From a bacterium (lineage in GTDB: Bacteria > Krumholzibacteriota > Krumholzibacteriia > LZORAL124-64-63): a DNA stretch of 6,406 bases. The notes beneath the pieces were generated by a model. The model was not told the origin of the DNA. It did no database searches and saw only the letters and a program-made list of their open reading frames with translations. The DNA is taken from contig JAUVBS010000126.1 in NCBI GenBank assembly GCA_030591105.1, forward strand, positions 1 through 6,406, given 5' to 3'. Positions 1 through 5,394 of the stretch are shown piece after piece. A program made the translations under genes and the position numbers. Within the stretch, counting starts at the first letter, position 1. The number at the start of each line of letters is the position of its first letter.

Positions 1-987
1 AAGGGCGGGTCTGACTTCGACCCCAAGGGCAAGAGCGACGTGGAGGTCATGCACTTCTGCCAGTCCTTCATGTCCGAGCTCTCCCGCCACATCGGTCCCG
101 AGACCGACGTGCCCGCCGGCGACATCGGCGTGGGCGGCCGCGAGATCGGTTTCATGTTCGGTCAGTACAAGCGGTTGCGCAACGAGTTCGTCGGCGTCTT
201 GACCGGCAAGGGTCTGAACTGGGGCGGCAGCTTGATCCGTCCGGAGGCCACCGGCTACGGCGCGGTCTACTTCGCCGCCGAGATGCTCGCGACGCGTGAC
301 GAGACCCTCGAGGGTAAGACCTGTCTGGTGTCCGGATCGGGTAACGTGGCCCAGTATGCCACCGAGAAGATCCTCGATCTCGGCGGCCGGGTCGTCACGC
401 TGTCCGACAGTTCGGGCTACATTTACGACGCCGAAGGGATCGACCGCGAGAAGCTGGCGTATGTCATGGAACTGAAGAACGTCAAGCGTGGACGCATCAA
501 GGAGTACGCCGAGAAGTTCGCGGGCGCGGAGTACATCGCCGTCGACCGGAGCGCCGATCACAACGCGATCTGGGATCACAAGGCAGACTGCGCCTTCCCG
601 AGCGCAACGCAGAACGAGGTCAACGCCACCGACGCCGCGAACCTGCTGAAGAACGGTGTCTACGTGGTCTCCGAGGGTGCCAACATGCCGACCGTGCCCG
701 AGGGCGTGAACCAGTTCGTCGATGCGAAAATTCTCTACGGTCCGGGCAAGGCTGCCAACGCTGGTGGTGTGGCGGTCTCCGGTCTGGAGATGAGCCAGAA
801 CAGCCTGCGGCTGAGCTGGACCCGTGAAGAGGTCGACCAGCGGTTGCACGGTATCATGAAGTCGATCCACAGCGCGTCGTACGCGGCCGCGAAGGAGTTC
901 GGCACGCCGGGCAACTACGTCAACGGGGCGAACATCGCCGGCTTCTTGAAGGTCGCCGACACGATGCTGGATCAGGGTGTCGTCTAG
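1..987 (+). CDS. gdhA: NADP-type glutamate dehydrogenase, 3' part (5' end outside window)
   Basis: Catalyses the reversible reductive amination of 2-oxoglutarate with ammonium to glutamate, a cytosolic ammonia-assimilation step. The frame is open from base 1 and ends with TAG at 985-987, giving 328 visible residues. The first codon is the lysine of the family motif GKGGSDFDPKGKS, which matches the catalytic Lys128 of E. coli GdhA, so about 127 N-terminal residues lie upstream and the whole protein would be about 455 residues. Also visible are VPAGDIGVGG with the catalytic Asp near residue 41, GKGLNWGGSLIRPEATGYG, the Rossmann loop GSGNVA near residues 112-117, LSDSSG after the second strand as in NADP-dependent hexameric enzymes, CATQNE-like SATQNE, EGANMP, and the C-terminal NYVNGANIAGF. 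The GTG at base 40 is internal and not a start. A strong terminator follows. Family assignment is secure; the coenzyme preference is inferred from similarity to E. coli GdhA. Confidence 0.97.
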   Translation, partial: KGGSDFDPKGKSDVEVMHFCQSFMSELSRHIGPETDVPAGDIGVGGREIGFMFGQYKRLRNEFVGVLTGKGLNWGGSLIRPEATGYGAVYFAAEMLATRDETLEGKTCLVSGSGNVAQYATEKILDLGGRVVTLSDSSGYIYDAEGIDREKLAYVMELKNVKRGRIKEYAEKFAGAEYIAVDRSADHNAIWDHKADCAFPSATQNEVNATDAANLLKNGVYVVSEGANMPTVPEGVNQFVDAKILYGPGKAANAGGVAVSGLEMSQNSLRLSWTREEVDQRLHGIMKSIHSASYAAAKEFGTPGNYVNGANIAGFLKVADTMLDQGVV

Positions 988-1034
988 GAGTTGACGCTAG
1001 CGGAGGTTCGCCCAGCCGGGCGGCCGGATCAATT

Positions 1035-1070
1035 GAAGCGGGACGGTTGTAGACCGTCCCGCTTCTTCTT
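1035..1070 (+). terminator. Intrinsic terminator after gdhA
   Basis: A perfect 13-bp stem (1035-1047 with 1053-1065, core GCGGGACGGT / ACCGTCCCGC) has a 5-base loop TGTAG and is followed by a T-rich tail that continues to 1070 (TTCTTCTT). It lies 48 bases after the gdhA stop. On the minus strand the stem is followed only by AATTG, so it may also help stop the convergent STAS transcript, but less efficiently. Confidence 0.88.
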
Positions 1071-1139
1071 GCCTGGCGCGATGGTCAGCGCAGTGCCCGC
1101 TGCGGTACGCGCGTCACGATGTTCGGCCACCGGCCTGGC

Positions 1140-1508
1140 TCAGGTCTTGGCCGCCAGGTTCAAAGCCGCAGCCACCGAGTCGCAAGTGATCAGGTAGGAC
1201 CACAGTTGGGCGAACTCCAGCAGCCGACGGACATTGTCGCGAACTTCCACCAGATAGATCACCCCGTTCTTCTGCCGGGCCGACGTGAACAGCGCGGCCA
1301 GGATACCGACCCCGGTGCTGTTGATCCGCTCGAGGTTTTCCATGTGCAGGATCACGTGGATGTAACCGACGGTGATGTCGTCCCGCGCATCCTCGAGGAA
1401 CTCGTAGCACTCGGGACTGCCGAGTAGCTGACCGCCCATGGTGTAGACGACGCTCATGGTGGTGTCGTCTCGGGCCGGCTCGGTATGCAGGCATGGTCTT
1501 CGTTTCAT
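1140..1508 (-). CDS. Single-domain STAS protein, anti-sigma-factor-antagonist type
   Basis: A 122-residue STAS domain protein of the SpoIIAA/RsbV type. In that family the protein binds a switch kinase/anti-sigma factor when unphosphorylated and is released by phosphorylation of a Ser/Thr. The core motif here is INSTGVGIL at residues 62-70: N63-S64-T65-G66 takes the place of the usual D-S-S/T-G, with S64 or T65 as candidate phosphoacceptor. Alternating strands and helices around it (YIHVILHMENLE, AALFTSARQKNG, VIYLVEV, VRRLLEFAQL) fit the fold. The ATG at 1508 is preferred because GAGGGG lies 6 bases upstream. The alternative ATG at residue 18 (MSVVYTM) lacks a ribosome binding site, although the domain proper begins about there, so the first 17 residues are a tail. 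No RsbW-like kinase or sigma factor gene is adjacent, so the partner is unknown. It could also act in another STAS-based switch, such as a stressosome-like or polarity complex. Confidence 0.88.
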   Translation of the reverse strand: MKRRPCLHTEPARDDTTMSVVYTMGGQLLGSPECYEFLEDARDDITVGYIHVILHMENLERINSTGVGILAALFTSARQKNGVIYLVEVRDNVRRLLEFAQLWSYLITCDSVAAALNLAAKT

Positions 1509-1563
1509 GAGTCACCCCTCTGGTCGTTCCCCCCGATCAGGGCGCTTGCGAGTTGCCATCGGA

Positions 1564-1593
1564 ATTGTACTGCAGGTACACTGTACTATTCAA
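1564..1593 (-). promoter_or_regulatory. Candidate sigma70-type promoter for the STAS gene, with palindrome in spacer
   Basis: On the minus strand TTGAAT (1588-1593) and TACAAT (1564-1569) are separated by 18 bases, which would start transcription near 1557 and leave a leader of about 49 bases before the STAS ATG. The spacer contains the odd palindrome GTACACTGTAC (1576-1586, plus-strand reading), and a third TGTAC half-site lies at 1566-1570 overlapping the -10 box. Three GTACA/TGTAC half-sites within 21 bases suggest repressor binding. This is a match by eye to consensus, not a measured promoter. Confidence 0.5.
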
Positions 1594-1610
1594 GATTGTA
1601 GATCGCGTCC

Positions 1611-1639
1611 TTGGCCACCACCGGCCTCGCGATTATATT
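1611..1639 (+). promoter_or_regulatory. Candidate sigma70-type promoter for ssrA
   Basis: TTGGCC (1611-1616), a 17-base spacer and TATATT (1634-1639) form a near-consensus promoter whose start would fall near 1646, about 29 bases before the mature tmRNA 5' end. The short leader would be removed by RNase P, as for other tmRNA precursors. It is the only good match I see in the gap on this strand, and its AT-rich -10 box stands out from the GC-rich surroundings. Confidence 0.6.
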
Positions 1640-1658
1640 GTGGCGCATACGCGCCACA
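1639..1658 (+). promoter_or_regulatory. Perfect 8-bp inverted repeat at the predicted ssrA transcription start
   Basis: TGTGGCGC (1639-1646), spacer ATAC, then GCGCCACA (1651-1658) is a perfect inverted repeat that begins at the last base of the proposed ssrA -10 box and covers the predicted start point. Position and symmetry fit an operator. Because it straddles the start, the RNA would carry only the right arm, so an RNA hairpin is less likely unless transcription starts further upstream. Function is inferred. Confidence 0.4.
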
Positions 1659-1674
1659 GCCCGGCGTACCGAGT

Positions 1675-2027
1675 GGGGGCGACATGGCTTCGACGTGGTC
1701 GGGGGACTGTGAGCTGCATGCCGAGATTCCATCTATCTCGCTAAACGGTGGAAAACCAACAAGTGACGAAGCTAACTTCGCACTGGCTGCTTAAATAGCA
1801 GCCCGTCCCCGGACCGGGGGTGGTTTCGGCCTGGTCCAAGGGGGCGACGTATCCGGAACCTGGTCCGGAGGCAGGTCCCTGGCCGAAGGATGAGATTTTG
1901 TGGGACTGGCCTAGTGGGCGGCATGTGACCCGGCCTCTCGCCAGGTAAGATTAACGGGACACTAAGCATGTAGACGCTTGCAGGGTACCGGTTACGGACG
2001 CGGGTTCGATTCCCGCCGCCTCCACCA
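1675..2027 (+). ncRNA. ssrA: Transfer-messenger RNA (tmRNA), ribosome rescue
   Basis: A 353-base one-piece tmRNA, which acts with SmpB to free stalled ribosomes and tag the nascent chain for proteolysis. The acceptor stem GGGGGCG (1675-1681) pairs with CGCCTCC (2017-2023), including the G3-U wobble (1677/2021) that marks it for alanyl-tRNA synthetase; discriminator A2024 and an encoded CCA (2025-2027) follow. The T arm is GCGGG-TTCGATT-CCCGC (2000-2016). Family-typical blocks GCTTCGACG, GAGCTGCATGCCGAG and CACTAAGCATGTAGACGC are present. The first pseudoknot is visible: CGAGA (1722-1726) with TCTCG (1736-1740), and TTCCATC (1727-1733) with GGTGGAA (1747-1753). The GC-rich part after the tag holds several self-complementary blocks that fit the later pseudoknots, which I did not resolve. 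Not a split (two-piece) form. Confidence 0.97.
1765..1794 (+). other. tmRNA tag reading frame, predicted tag (A)DEANFALAA
   Basis: Nine codons from GAC (1765) to GCT, then TAA (1792-1794), encode DEANFALAA; with the alanine carried by the tmRNA itself the tag is ADEANFALAA. The resume codon was placed as follows. The second strand of pseudoknot 1 ends at 1753 and GAC lies 11 bases later, the same distance as in E. coli tmRNA, and the base four before the resume codon is A (1761), as in E. coli. Reading further upstream in frame gives GGKPTS before DEAN, but those GG codons are inside the pseudoknot stem. The LAA ending is the usual ClpXP-type degron. AGT (1762) as resume codon cannot be fully excluded. 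Confidence 0.8.
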
Positions 2028-2100
2028 TGGCCCAGCGGAGGTTGTACCCTCGAAAATCAGACGAACCGGTCCGGGAGTCGCGTACGACAGAATTGGCTCG

Positions 2101-2658
2101 TCATCTATTCTTGGCGATTGTACCGATGCCAACCAGAAGCACGAATATTCCTACCACGAAGAATCCGATTTGTTTCACCGGAACAGAAAACGTGGATCCT
2201 TGTCGTAATACGAGTTGTCCATTGAATGGTGGCACCCACTCGCCTGTTGTTTCATAACGGAAGGAGCCGTTGAAATCGCCGGGGAAAGAGTGGCTGCCCA
2301 GTTTATAATATTGTCCCTCTTCTGAGCTGTTGCGAAAATACCCGAATTTGAAGTCTTCGTTGAACTCAGCCTCTACGGTATCGTTATTCCCAACGAGAAA
2401 AACGTCGATAGCAAAGGCTTTGTTTTCAATTCTCCGATCAGGAAGTCTGAGCCAAAGTGAAAGCGATTTTTCTTCTGCTAGGGAGAAAACGGGTGTAGTC
2501 GAGGAGCTCGGAGAGTTTCGCAAATCAATATTGAAGGTCCGGAGATCTTCGTACAAGCTGCCGGCAATATGAGTAATGGCCGACACCATACTGAATAGGA
2601 TTATGGTACCACCAAGAACTGCAAAAATGATTCCCAATGTAAATTTTACTTTGTGCAA
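2101..2658 (-). CDS. Hypothetical protein with two membrane segments, AT-rich orphan beside ssrA
   Basis: I do not recognise a family for this 185-residue protein. Residues 6-29 form a hydrophobic helix after a short basic start (K3, K5), and residues 164-182 form a second one followed by a basic end (K183, R185). This gives a topology with both ends in the cytoplasm and a polar loop of about 130 residues outside. The loop is rich in alternating strand-like and aromatic stretches (SLSLWLRLP, AFAIDVFLVG, GEWVPPFNGQLVLRQG), suggesting a beta-type domain; there is no cysteine. The start is TTG at 2658, the first possible start after an in-frame TAA, with a good ribosome binding site 7 bases upstream. 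GC content, counted by hand over six 60-base lines, is about 46%, against roughly 57-70% in sampled lines of fba and kbl. It is convergent with ssrA, 73 bases away. Composition and position suggest acquired DNA. That it is translated is inferred from length, start signal and coherent topology. Confidence 0.72.
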   Translation of the reverse strand: MHKVKFTLGIIFAVLGGTIILFSMVSAITHIAGSLYEDLRTFNIDLRNSPSSSTTPVFSLAEEKSLSLWLRLPDRRIENKAFAIDVFLVGNNDTVEAEFNEDFKFGYFRNSSEEGQYYKLGSHSFPGDFNGSFRYETTGEWVPPFNGQLVLRQGSTFSVPVKQIGFFVVGIFVLLVGIGTIAKNR

Positions 2659-2665
2659 CTCTTAA

Positions 2666-2672
2666 TCACCTT
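2666..2672 (-). promoter_or_regulatory. Ribosome binding site that supports the TTG start of the orphan membrane gene
   Basis: Read on the minus strand, AAGGTGA lies 7 bases before TTG at 2658. The in-frame TAA at 2662-2664 sits between them, so translation cannot begin further upstream, and the next candidate (ATG at residue 24) would cut the first membrane helix. Confidence 0.65.
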
Positions 2673-2854
2673 ACAGAGGTCGCAATCATCTGAATACAGT
2701 CATGATTGAGGGGATGGTATCCCTGTCCGAGGATATCGTCGACTATTTCATTTTCGTTCTTGAACTCGTTTCGTGCCACGGGCGACACCCGAGCCCTGAC
2801 AGCCGGTGCGTCCTGTACGGCCGGCTGGTGATATCAGCCGTAAACAGCCCATTC

Positions 2855-2869
2855 TCAACGGTCCGTTGA
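2855..2869. promoter_or_regulatory. 15-base palindrome upstream of fba, possible operator
   Basis: TCAACGG (2855-2861), centre T, CCGTTGA (2863-2869): a perfect 7-bp inverted repeat with one central base. It overlaps the possible fba -35 box TTGATC at 2866-2871, a position where a repressor would block RNA polymerase. No regulator gene is in the window; function is inferred from symmetry and position. Confidence 0.4.
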
Positions 2870-2944
2870 TCCGATAGGCGAATTGGTATAGGTTGGCCTG
2901 GAATTACAGATCCACGACTGATCACACCATGGAGGGAGAGAGCC

Positions 2945-3967
2945 ATGCCACTGGTACCCATGCGTATCCTGCTCGATCACGCCGCCGAGCACGACTATGG
3001 CGTTGGAGCGTTCAACGTCAACAACATGGAGCAAATCCAGGCCATCATGATGGCCGCCGTCGAGACCAACAGCCCGGTCATCGTTCAGGCCAGCCGCGGT
3101 GCGCGGTCCTACTCCAACGACAACTACCTGCGGCATCTGATGATCGCCGCCGCCGAGCTGAACCCGCAGATCCCCATCGTCATGCACCAGGACCACGGCA
3201 ACAGCCCGGCAACCTGTTTCAGCGCCATCGAACAGGGCTTTACCTCGGTGATGATGGACGGTTCGCTCGAGGAGGACGGCAAGACCCCGGCGAGCTACGA
3301 ATACAACGTCGATGTGACGCAACAAGTGGTGAAGAAGGCGCACGCACTCGGCGTGACCGTCGAGGCCGAGCTCGGCTGCCTCGGTGGTATCGAGGACGGA
3401 CACGGTGCGGGCCTCTCGGGTGAAGAGGCGCTGGCCCACTTGACCGATCCTGACGAGGCCGGCGAATTCGTCGCGGCGACCGATTGTGATGCTCTGGCCG
3501 TGGCCATCGGCACCAGTCATGGCGCTTACAAGTTCAAGAAGAAGCCGACCGGCGATGTCTTGAAGATGGGCGTGATCGAGAAGATCCACGAGAAACTGCC
3601 CAACTGTCATCTGGTGATGCACGGCTCCAGCTCGGTGCCGAAAGAGTTGATCGACATCATCAATGAGTACGGTGGCGAGATGCCCGAGACTTACGGCGTG
3701 CCGGTCGAACAGATCCAGCGTGGCATCAAGCACGGCGTGCGCAAGATCAACGTCGATACCGACAACCGCCTGGCGATCACCGGGGCGATCCGCAAGGTGT
3801 TCAGCGAACACCCCGACGCCTTCGATCCGCGCAAGTACCTCAAGCCGGCCCGCGAGGCGATGGCCGAGGTGGTCAAGGCGCGCATGATCGCCTTCGGGCA
3901 GGCGGGCTGGGCCGATAAGATCGAAATTCACACTCTCGAGGATATGGCGCGGCGTTACCACGGCTAG
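2945..3967 (+). CDS. fba: Class II (zinc) fructose-bisphosphate aldolase, Calvin-cycle subtype
   Basis: Cleaves or forms fructose 1,6-bisphosphate from dihydroxyacetone phosphate and glyceraldehyde 3-phosphate, in the cytosol. The protein is 340 residues, normal for the class IIB group often called the Calvin-cycle subtype (about 340-350). Key features are [16 protein letters not shown] at the first strand, VMHQDHG with proton donor D83 and zinc ligand H84, VEAELG with E142, GTSHGAYK with zinc ligand H192, VMHGSSSVP with zinc ligand H226, and INVDTD (N269, D271, T272) for phosphate binding. The ATG has GGAGG at 2931-2935, 9 bases upstream. Despite the subtype name no other Calvin-cycle gene is visible, so a glycolytic or gluconeogenic role is equally likely. 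It probably shares a transcript with kbl, which starts 30 bases after its stop. Confidence 0.97.
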   Translation: MPLVPMRILLDHAAEHDYGVGAFNVNNMEQIQAIMMAAVETNSPVIVQASRGARSYSNDNYLRHLMIAAAELNPQIPIVMHQDHGNSPATCFSAIEQGFTSVMMDGSLEEDGKTPASYEYNVDVTQQVVKKAHALGVTVEAELGCLGGIEDGHGAGLSGEEALAHLTDPDEAGEFVAATDCDALAVAIGTSHGAYKFKKKPTGDVLKMGVIEKIHEKLPNCHLVMHGSSSVPKELIDIINEYGGEMPETYGVPVEQIQRGIKHGVRKINVDTDNRLAITGAIRKVFSEHPDAFDPRKYLKPAREAMAEVVKARMIAFGQAGWADKIEIHTLEDMARRYHG

Positions 3968-3997
3968 GCGGAGACACCAGGCGACAGGAGGCAACGG

Positions 3998-5197
3998 ATG
4001 TACGGCAAGTTCGGCGAACTACTCGGTCGGGAACTCGACATTATCCGCGAGCAGGGGCTGTTCAAGGAAGAGCGGATACTCGAGGGGCCACAAGGGGCGG
4101 AAATCACCGTCGGTGGCGCGACGGTCGTCAACTTCTGCGCCAACAACTACCTCGGGCTGGCCAGCGATCCGCGGGTGGTCGCAGCGGCCAAGCGCACCCT
4201 CGACGAGTGGGCCTTCGGGCTGAGCTCGGTGCGGTTCATCTGTGGGACGACCGTGCTGCACAAGGAACTCGAAGCCGCCGTTGCCGACTTTCTCGGCACC
4301 GAGGATGCCATCCTTTATGCCGCCTGTTTCGATGCCAACGGTGGTGTGTTCGAACCGCTCTTGGACCAGGACAGCGCGATCATCACCGACAAGCTCAACC
4401 ACGCCTCGATTATCGACGGTATCCGGTTGTGCAAGGCACGGCGTTTCATTTACGAGCACGCCGACATGGCCGATCTGCGCCGCTGCCTCGCCGAGTCGCA
4501 GGATGCGCAGTTTCGGATGGTCGCCACCGACGGGGTCTTTTCCATGGACGGCGATCTGGCGAAGCTGTCGGAGATCTGCGACCTGGCCGAAGAGTACGAC
4601 GCCATGGTGCTGGTCGACGACAGCCATGCCACCGGGTTCGTCGGGGCGACTGGCCGCGGTACGCCCGAGCGGTTCGGCGTCAGCGACCGCGTCGACGTGA
4701 TCACGACGACTCTCGGCAAGGCGTTGGGTGGCGCGCTGGGTGGCTGTACCGCCGGCCCGCGTGAACTGATCACCTGGCTGCGGCAGAAGAGTCGGCCGTA
4801 CCTGTTCAGCAACTCGTTGCCGCCACTGGTCTGCGGCGCGACGTTGGAGGTCCTGCGCATCTTGCGCGAGGACCCTGAGCCGCTCAAGGCTCTCGCGCGT
4901 AACCAGTTACGATTGCGCAGCGGTTTGCGTGACCTCGGTTTCGACGTCGACGAAGGAGATCACCCGATCATCCCGGTGCACTTCCGTCGCCACGACAACG
5001 ACGCTCTGCTCGCGCAGAAAATCTCCGCCGATCTACTGGCCGAGGGCATCTATTGCATCGGTTTCAGTTTCCCGGTGGTACAACGTGGCCAGGCGCGGAT
5101 CCGGCTGCAGGCCTCCGCTGGACATACCGATGAACACGTGGATCGGTGTCTCGCGGCGTTCGCCACCGTCGGGCGCCGGCACGGCGCCATCACGTGA
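3998..5197 (+). CDS. kbl: 2-amino-3-ketobutyrate CoA ligase (glycine C-acetyltransferase)
   Basis: A PLP enzyme of the alpha-oxoamine synthase family that splits 2-amino-3-ketobutyrate with CoA into glycine and acetyl-CoA, the second step of threonine breakdown after threonine dehydrogenase. At 399 residues it matches E. coli Kbl (398) over the whole length: GLFKEERI near the N-terminus, NFCANNYLGLA (45-55), SVRFICGT (77-84), FDANGG (111-116), NHASIIDG with H135 that stacks on PLP, TDGVFSMDGD (177-186), VDDSHATGF with D207, TLGKALGG with the PLP lysine K241, and SRPYLFSNSLPP. The start has AGGAGG at 3986-3991, 6 bases upstream. The usual partner gene tdh is not in the window, so threonine dehydrogenase must be elsewhere or the role is glycine-related. 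A paralogue such as 8-amino-7-oxononanoate synthase is less likely given the full-length Kbl match, especially FICGT and the conserved C-terminal region. Confidence 0.96.
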   Translation: MYGKFGELLGRELDIIREQGLFKEERILEGPQGAEITVGGATVVNFCANNYLGLASDPRVVAAAKRTLDEWAFGLSSVRFICGTTVLHKELEAAVADFLGTEDAILYAACFDANGGVFEPLLDQDSAIITDKLNHASIIDGIRLCKARRFIYEHADMADLRRCLAESQDAQFRMVATDGVFSMDGDLAKLSEICDLAEEYDAMVLVDDSHATGFVGATGRGTPERFGVSDRVDVITTTLGKALGGALGGCTAGPRELITWLRQKSRPYLFSNSLPPLVCGATLEVLRILREDPEPLKALARNQLRLRSGLRDLGFDVDEGDHPIIPVHFRRHDNDALLAQKISADLLAEGIYCIGFSFPVVQRGQARIRLQASAGHTDEHVDRCLAAFATVGRRHGAIT

Positions 5198-5222
5198 GCG
5201 AACGGGTGTACGCCGTGGCTCC

Positions 5223-5251
5223 TTGCGCCGGCGCCGGTACGGCTCTATCAT
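5223..5251 (+). promoter_or_regulatory. Candidate promoter for the EF-G gene
   Basis: TTGCGC (5223-5228) and TATCAT (5246-5251) are 17 bases apart, which would start transcription near 5258 and give a leader of about 137 bases before the EF-G ATG. The proposed RNA would open almost directly with the hairpin at 5261-5289. The -35 box matches only in its first three bases, so this is tentative; readthrough from fba-kbl is an alternative. Confidence 0.35.
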
Positions 5252-5260
5252 TCCGCGCTT

Positions 5261-5289
5261 GCGCCGGCGGCTGAAACCTCCGCCGGTGC
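5261..5289 (+). promoter_or_regulatory. Strong GC-rich hairpin between kbl and EF-G
   Basis: GCGCCGGCGG (5261-5270) pairs with CCGCCGGTGC (5280-5289) over 10 base pairs with one G-U, around a 9-base loop. No T-run follows (next bases GTATTC), so it is not a textbook intrinsic terminator. It could end or attenuate the fba-kbl transcript, or form a 5' leader structure of the EF-G mRNA. The element CTTGCGCCGGCG occurs at 5258-5269, partly inside the stem, and also at 5222-5233. Confidence 0.45.
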
Positions 5290-5394
5290 GTATTCTAGGG
5301 GCGAGACTGATACACGCCCGACCGGCGCGCGGATTACGCGGCTCAGCTATTGCCACGACAAGCGCCTCGGCGGGCAGGACGCAGGAAGAGACTG

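Larger units (their letters stand above)
2659..2944. other. Non-coding interval between orphan gene and fba: hairpins and palindrome
   Basis: No supported gene in this 286-base divergent interval. It holds three related segments, CAGCCGG (2800-2806), CCGGCTG (2821-2827) and CAGCCG (2835-2840): the middle one can pair with either flank but not both. It also holds a perfect odd palindrome, TCAACGG-T-CCGTTGA (2855-2869), 75 bases before the fba start. A weak promoter-like pair, TTGATC (2866-2871) and TATAGG (2887-2892) with a short 15-base spacer, could serve fba. I see no convincing promoter for the orphan gene on the other strand. Confidence 0.5.

Noticed and set aside
991..1197. Plus-strand open frame after gdhA, 68 codons
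   Set aside because: It runs through the strong terminator stem and overlaps the 3' end of the STAS gene; no family-like content and no clear start signal.
1114..1515. Minus-strand open frame of 133 codons starting with GTG
   Set aside because: It overlaps the STAS gene in another frame and its product is rich in Arg/His/Gly of the kind seen in shadow frames of GC-rich genes.
1978..2257. Two overlapping plus-strand frames across the end of ssrA
   Set aside because: They begin inside the tmRNA T arm or at its CCA and continue antisense to the orphan gene; no ribosome binding site.
2702..2869. Small plus-strand frame of 55 codons beginning MIEGMVSLSEDIVDYF
   Set aside because: No ribosome binding site before the ATG, and it ends inside the palindrome upstream of fba; the hydrophobic stretch is short. 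Not supportable, although not impossible.
2884..2900. Sigma54-like -24/-12 element before fba
   Set aside because: The GG and GC doublets are spaced by 9 rather than 10 bases and the rest of the consensus is poor.
2028..2944. Direct repeat of the tmRNA 3' end that would mark the far side of an island
   Set aside because: I looked for the T-arm/acceptor sequence again and found none in the interval; the only partial match, GATTCCCGC near 5987, is 9 bases inside the EF-G gene and is chance.
2855..3994. Long 379-codon minus-strand frame opposite fba
   Set aside because: Mirror frame of a real GC-rich gene: the sense strand encodes a full, motif-complete aldolase, and the antisense product is the usual His/Asp/Leu-rich artefact.
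4019..4627. 202-codon minus-strand frame opposite kbl
   Set aside because: Shadow of kbl, which shows all catalytic motifs on the plus strand.
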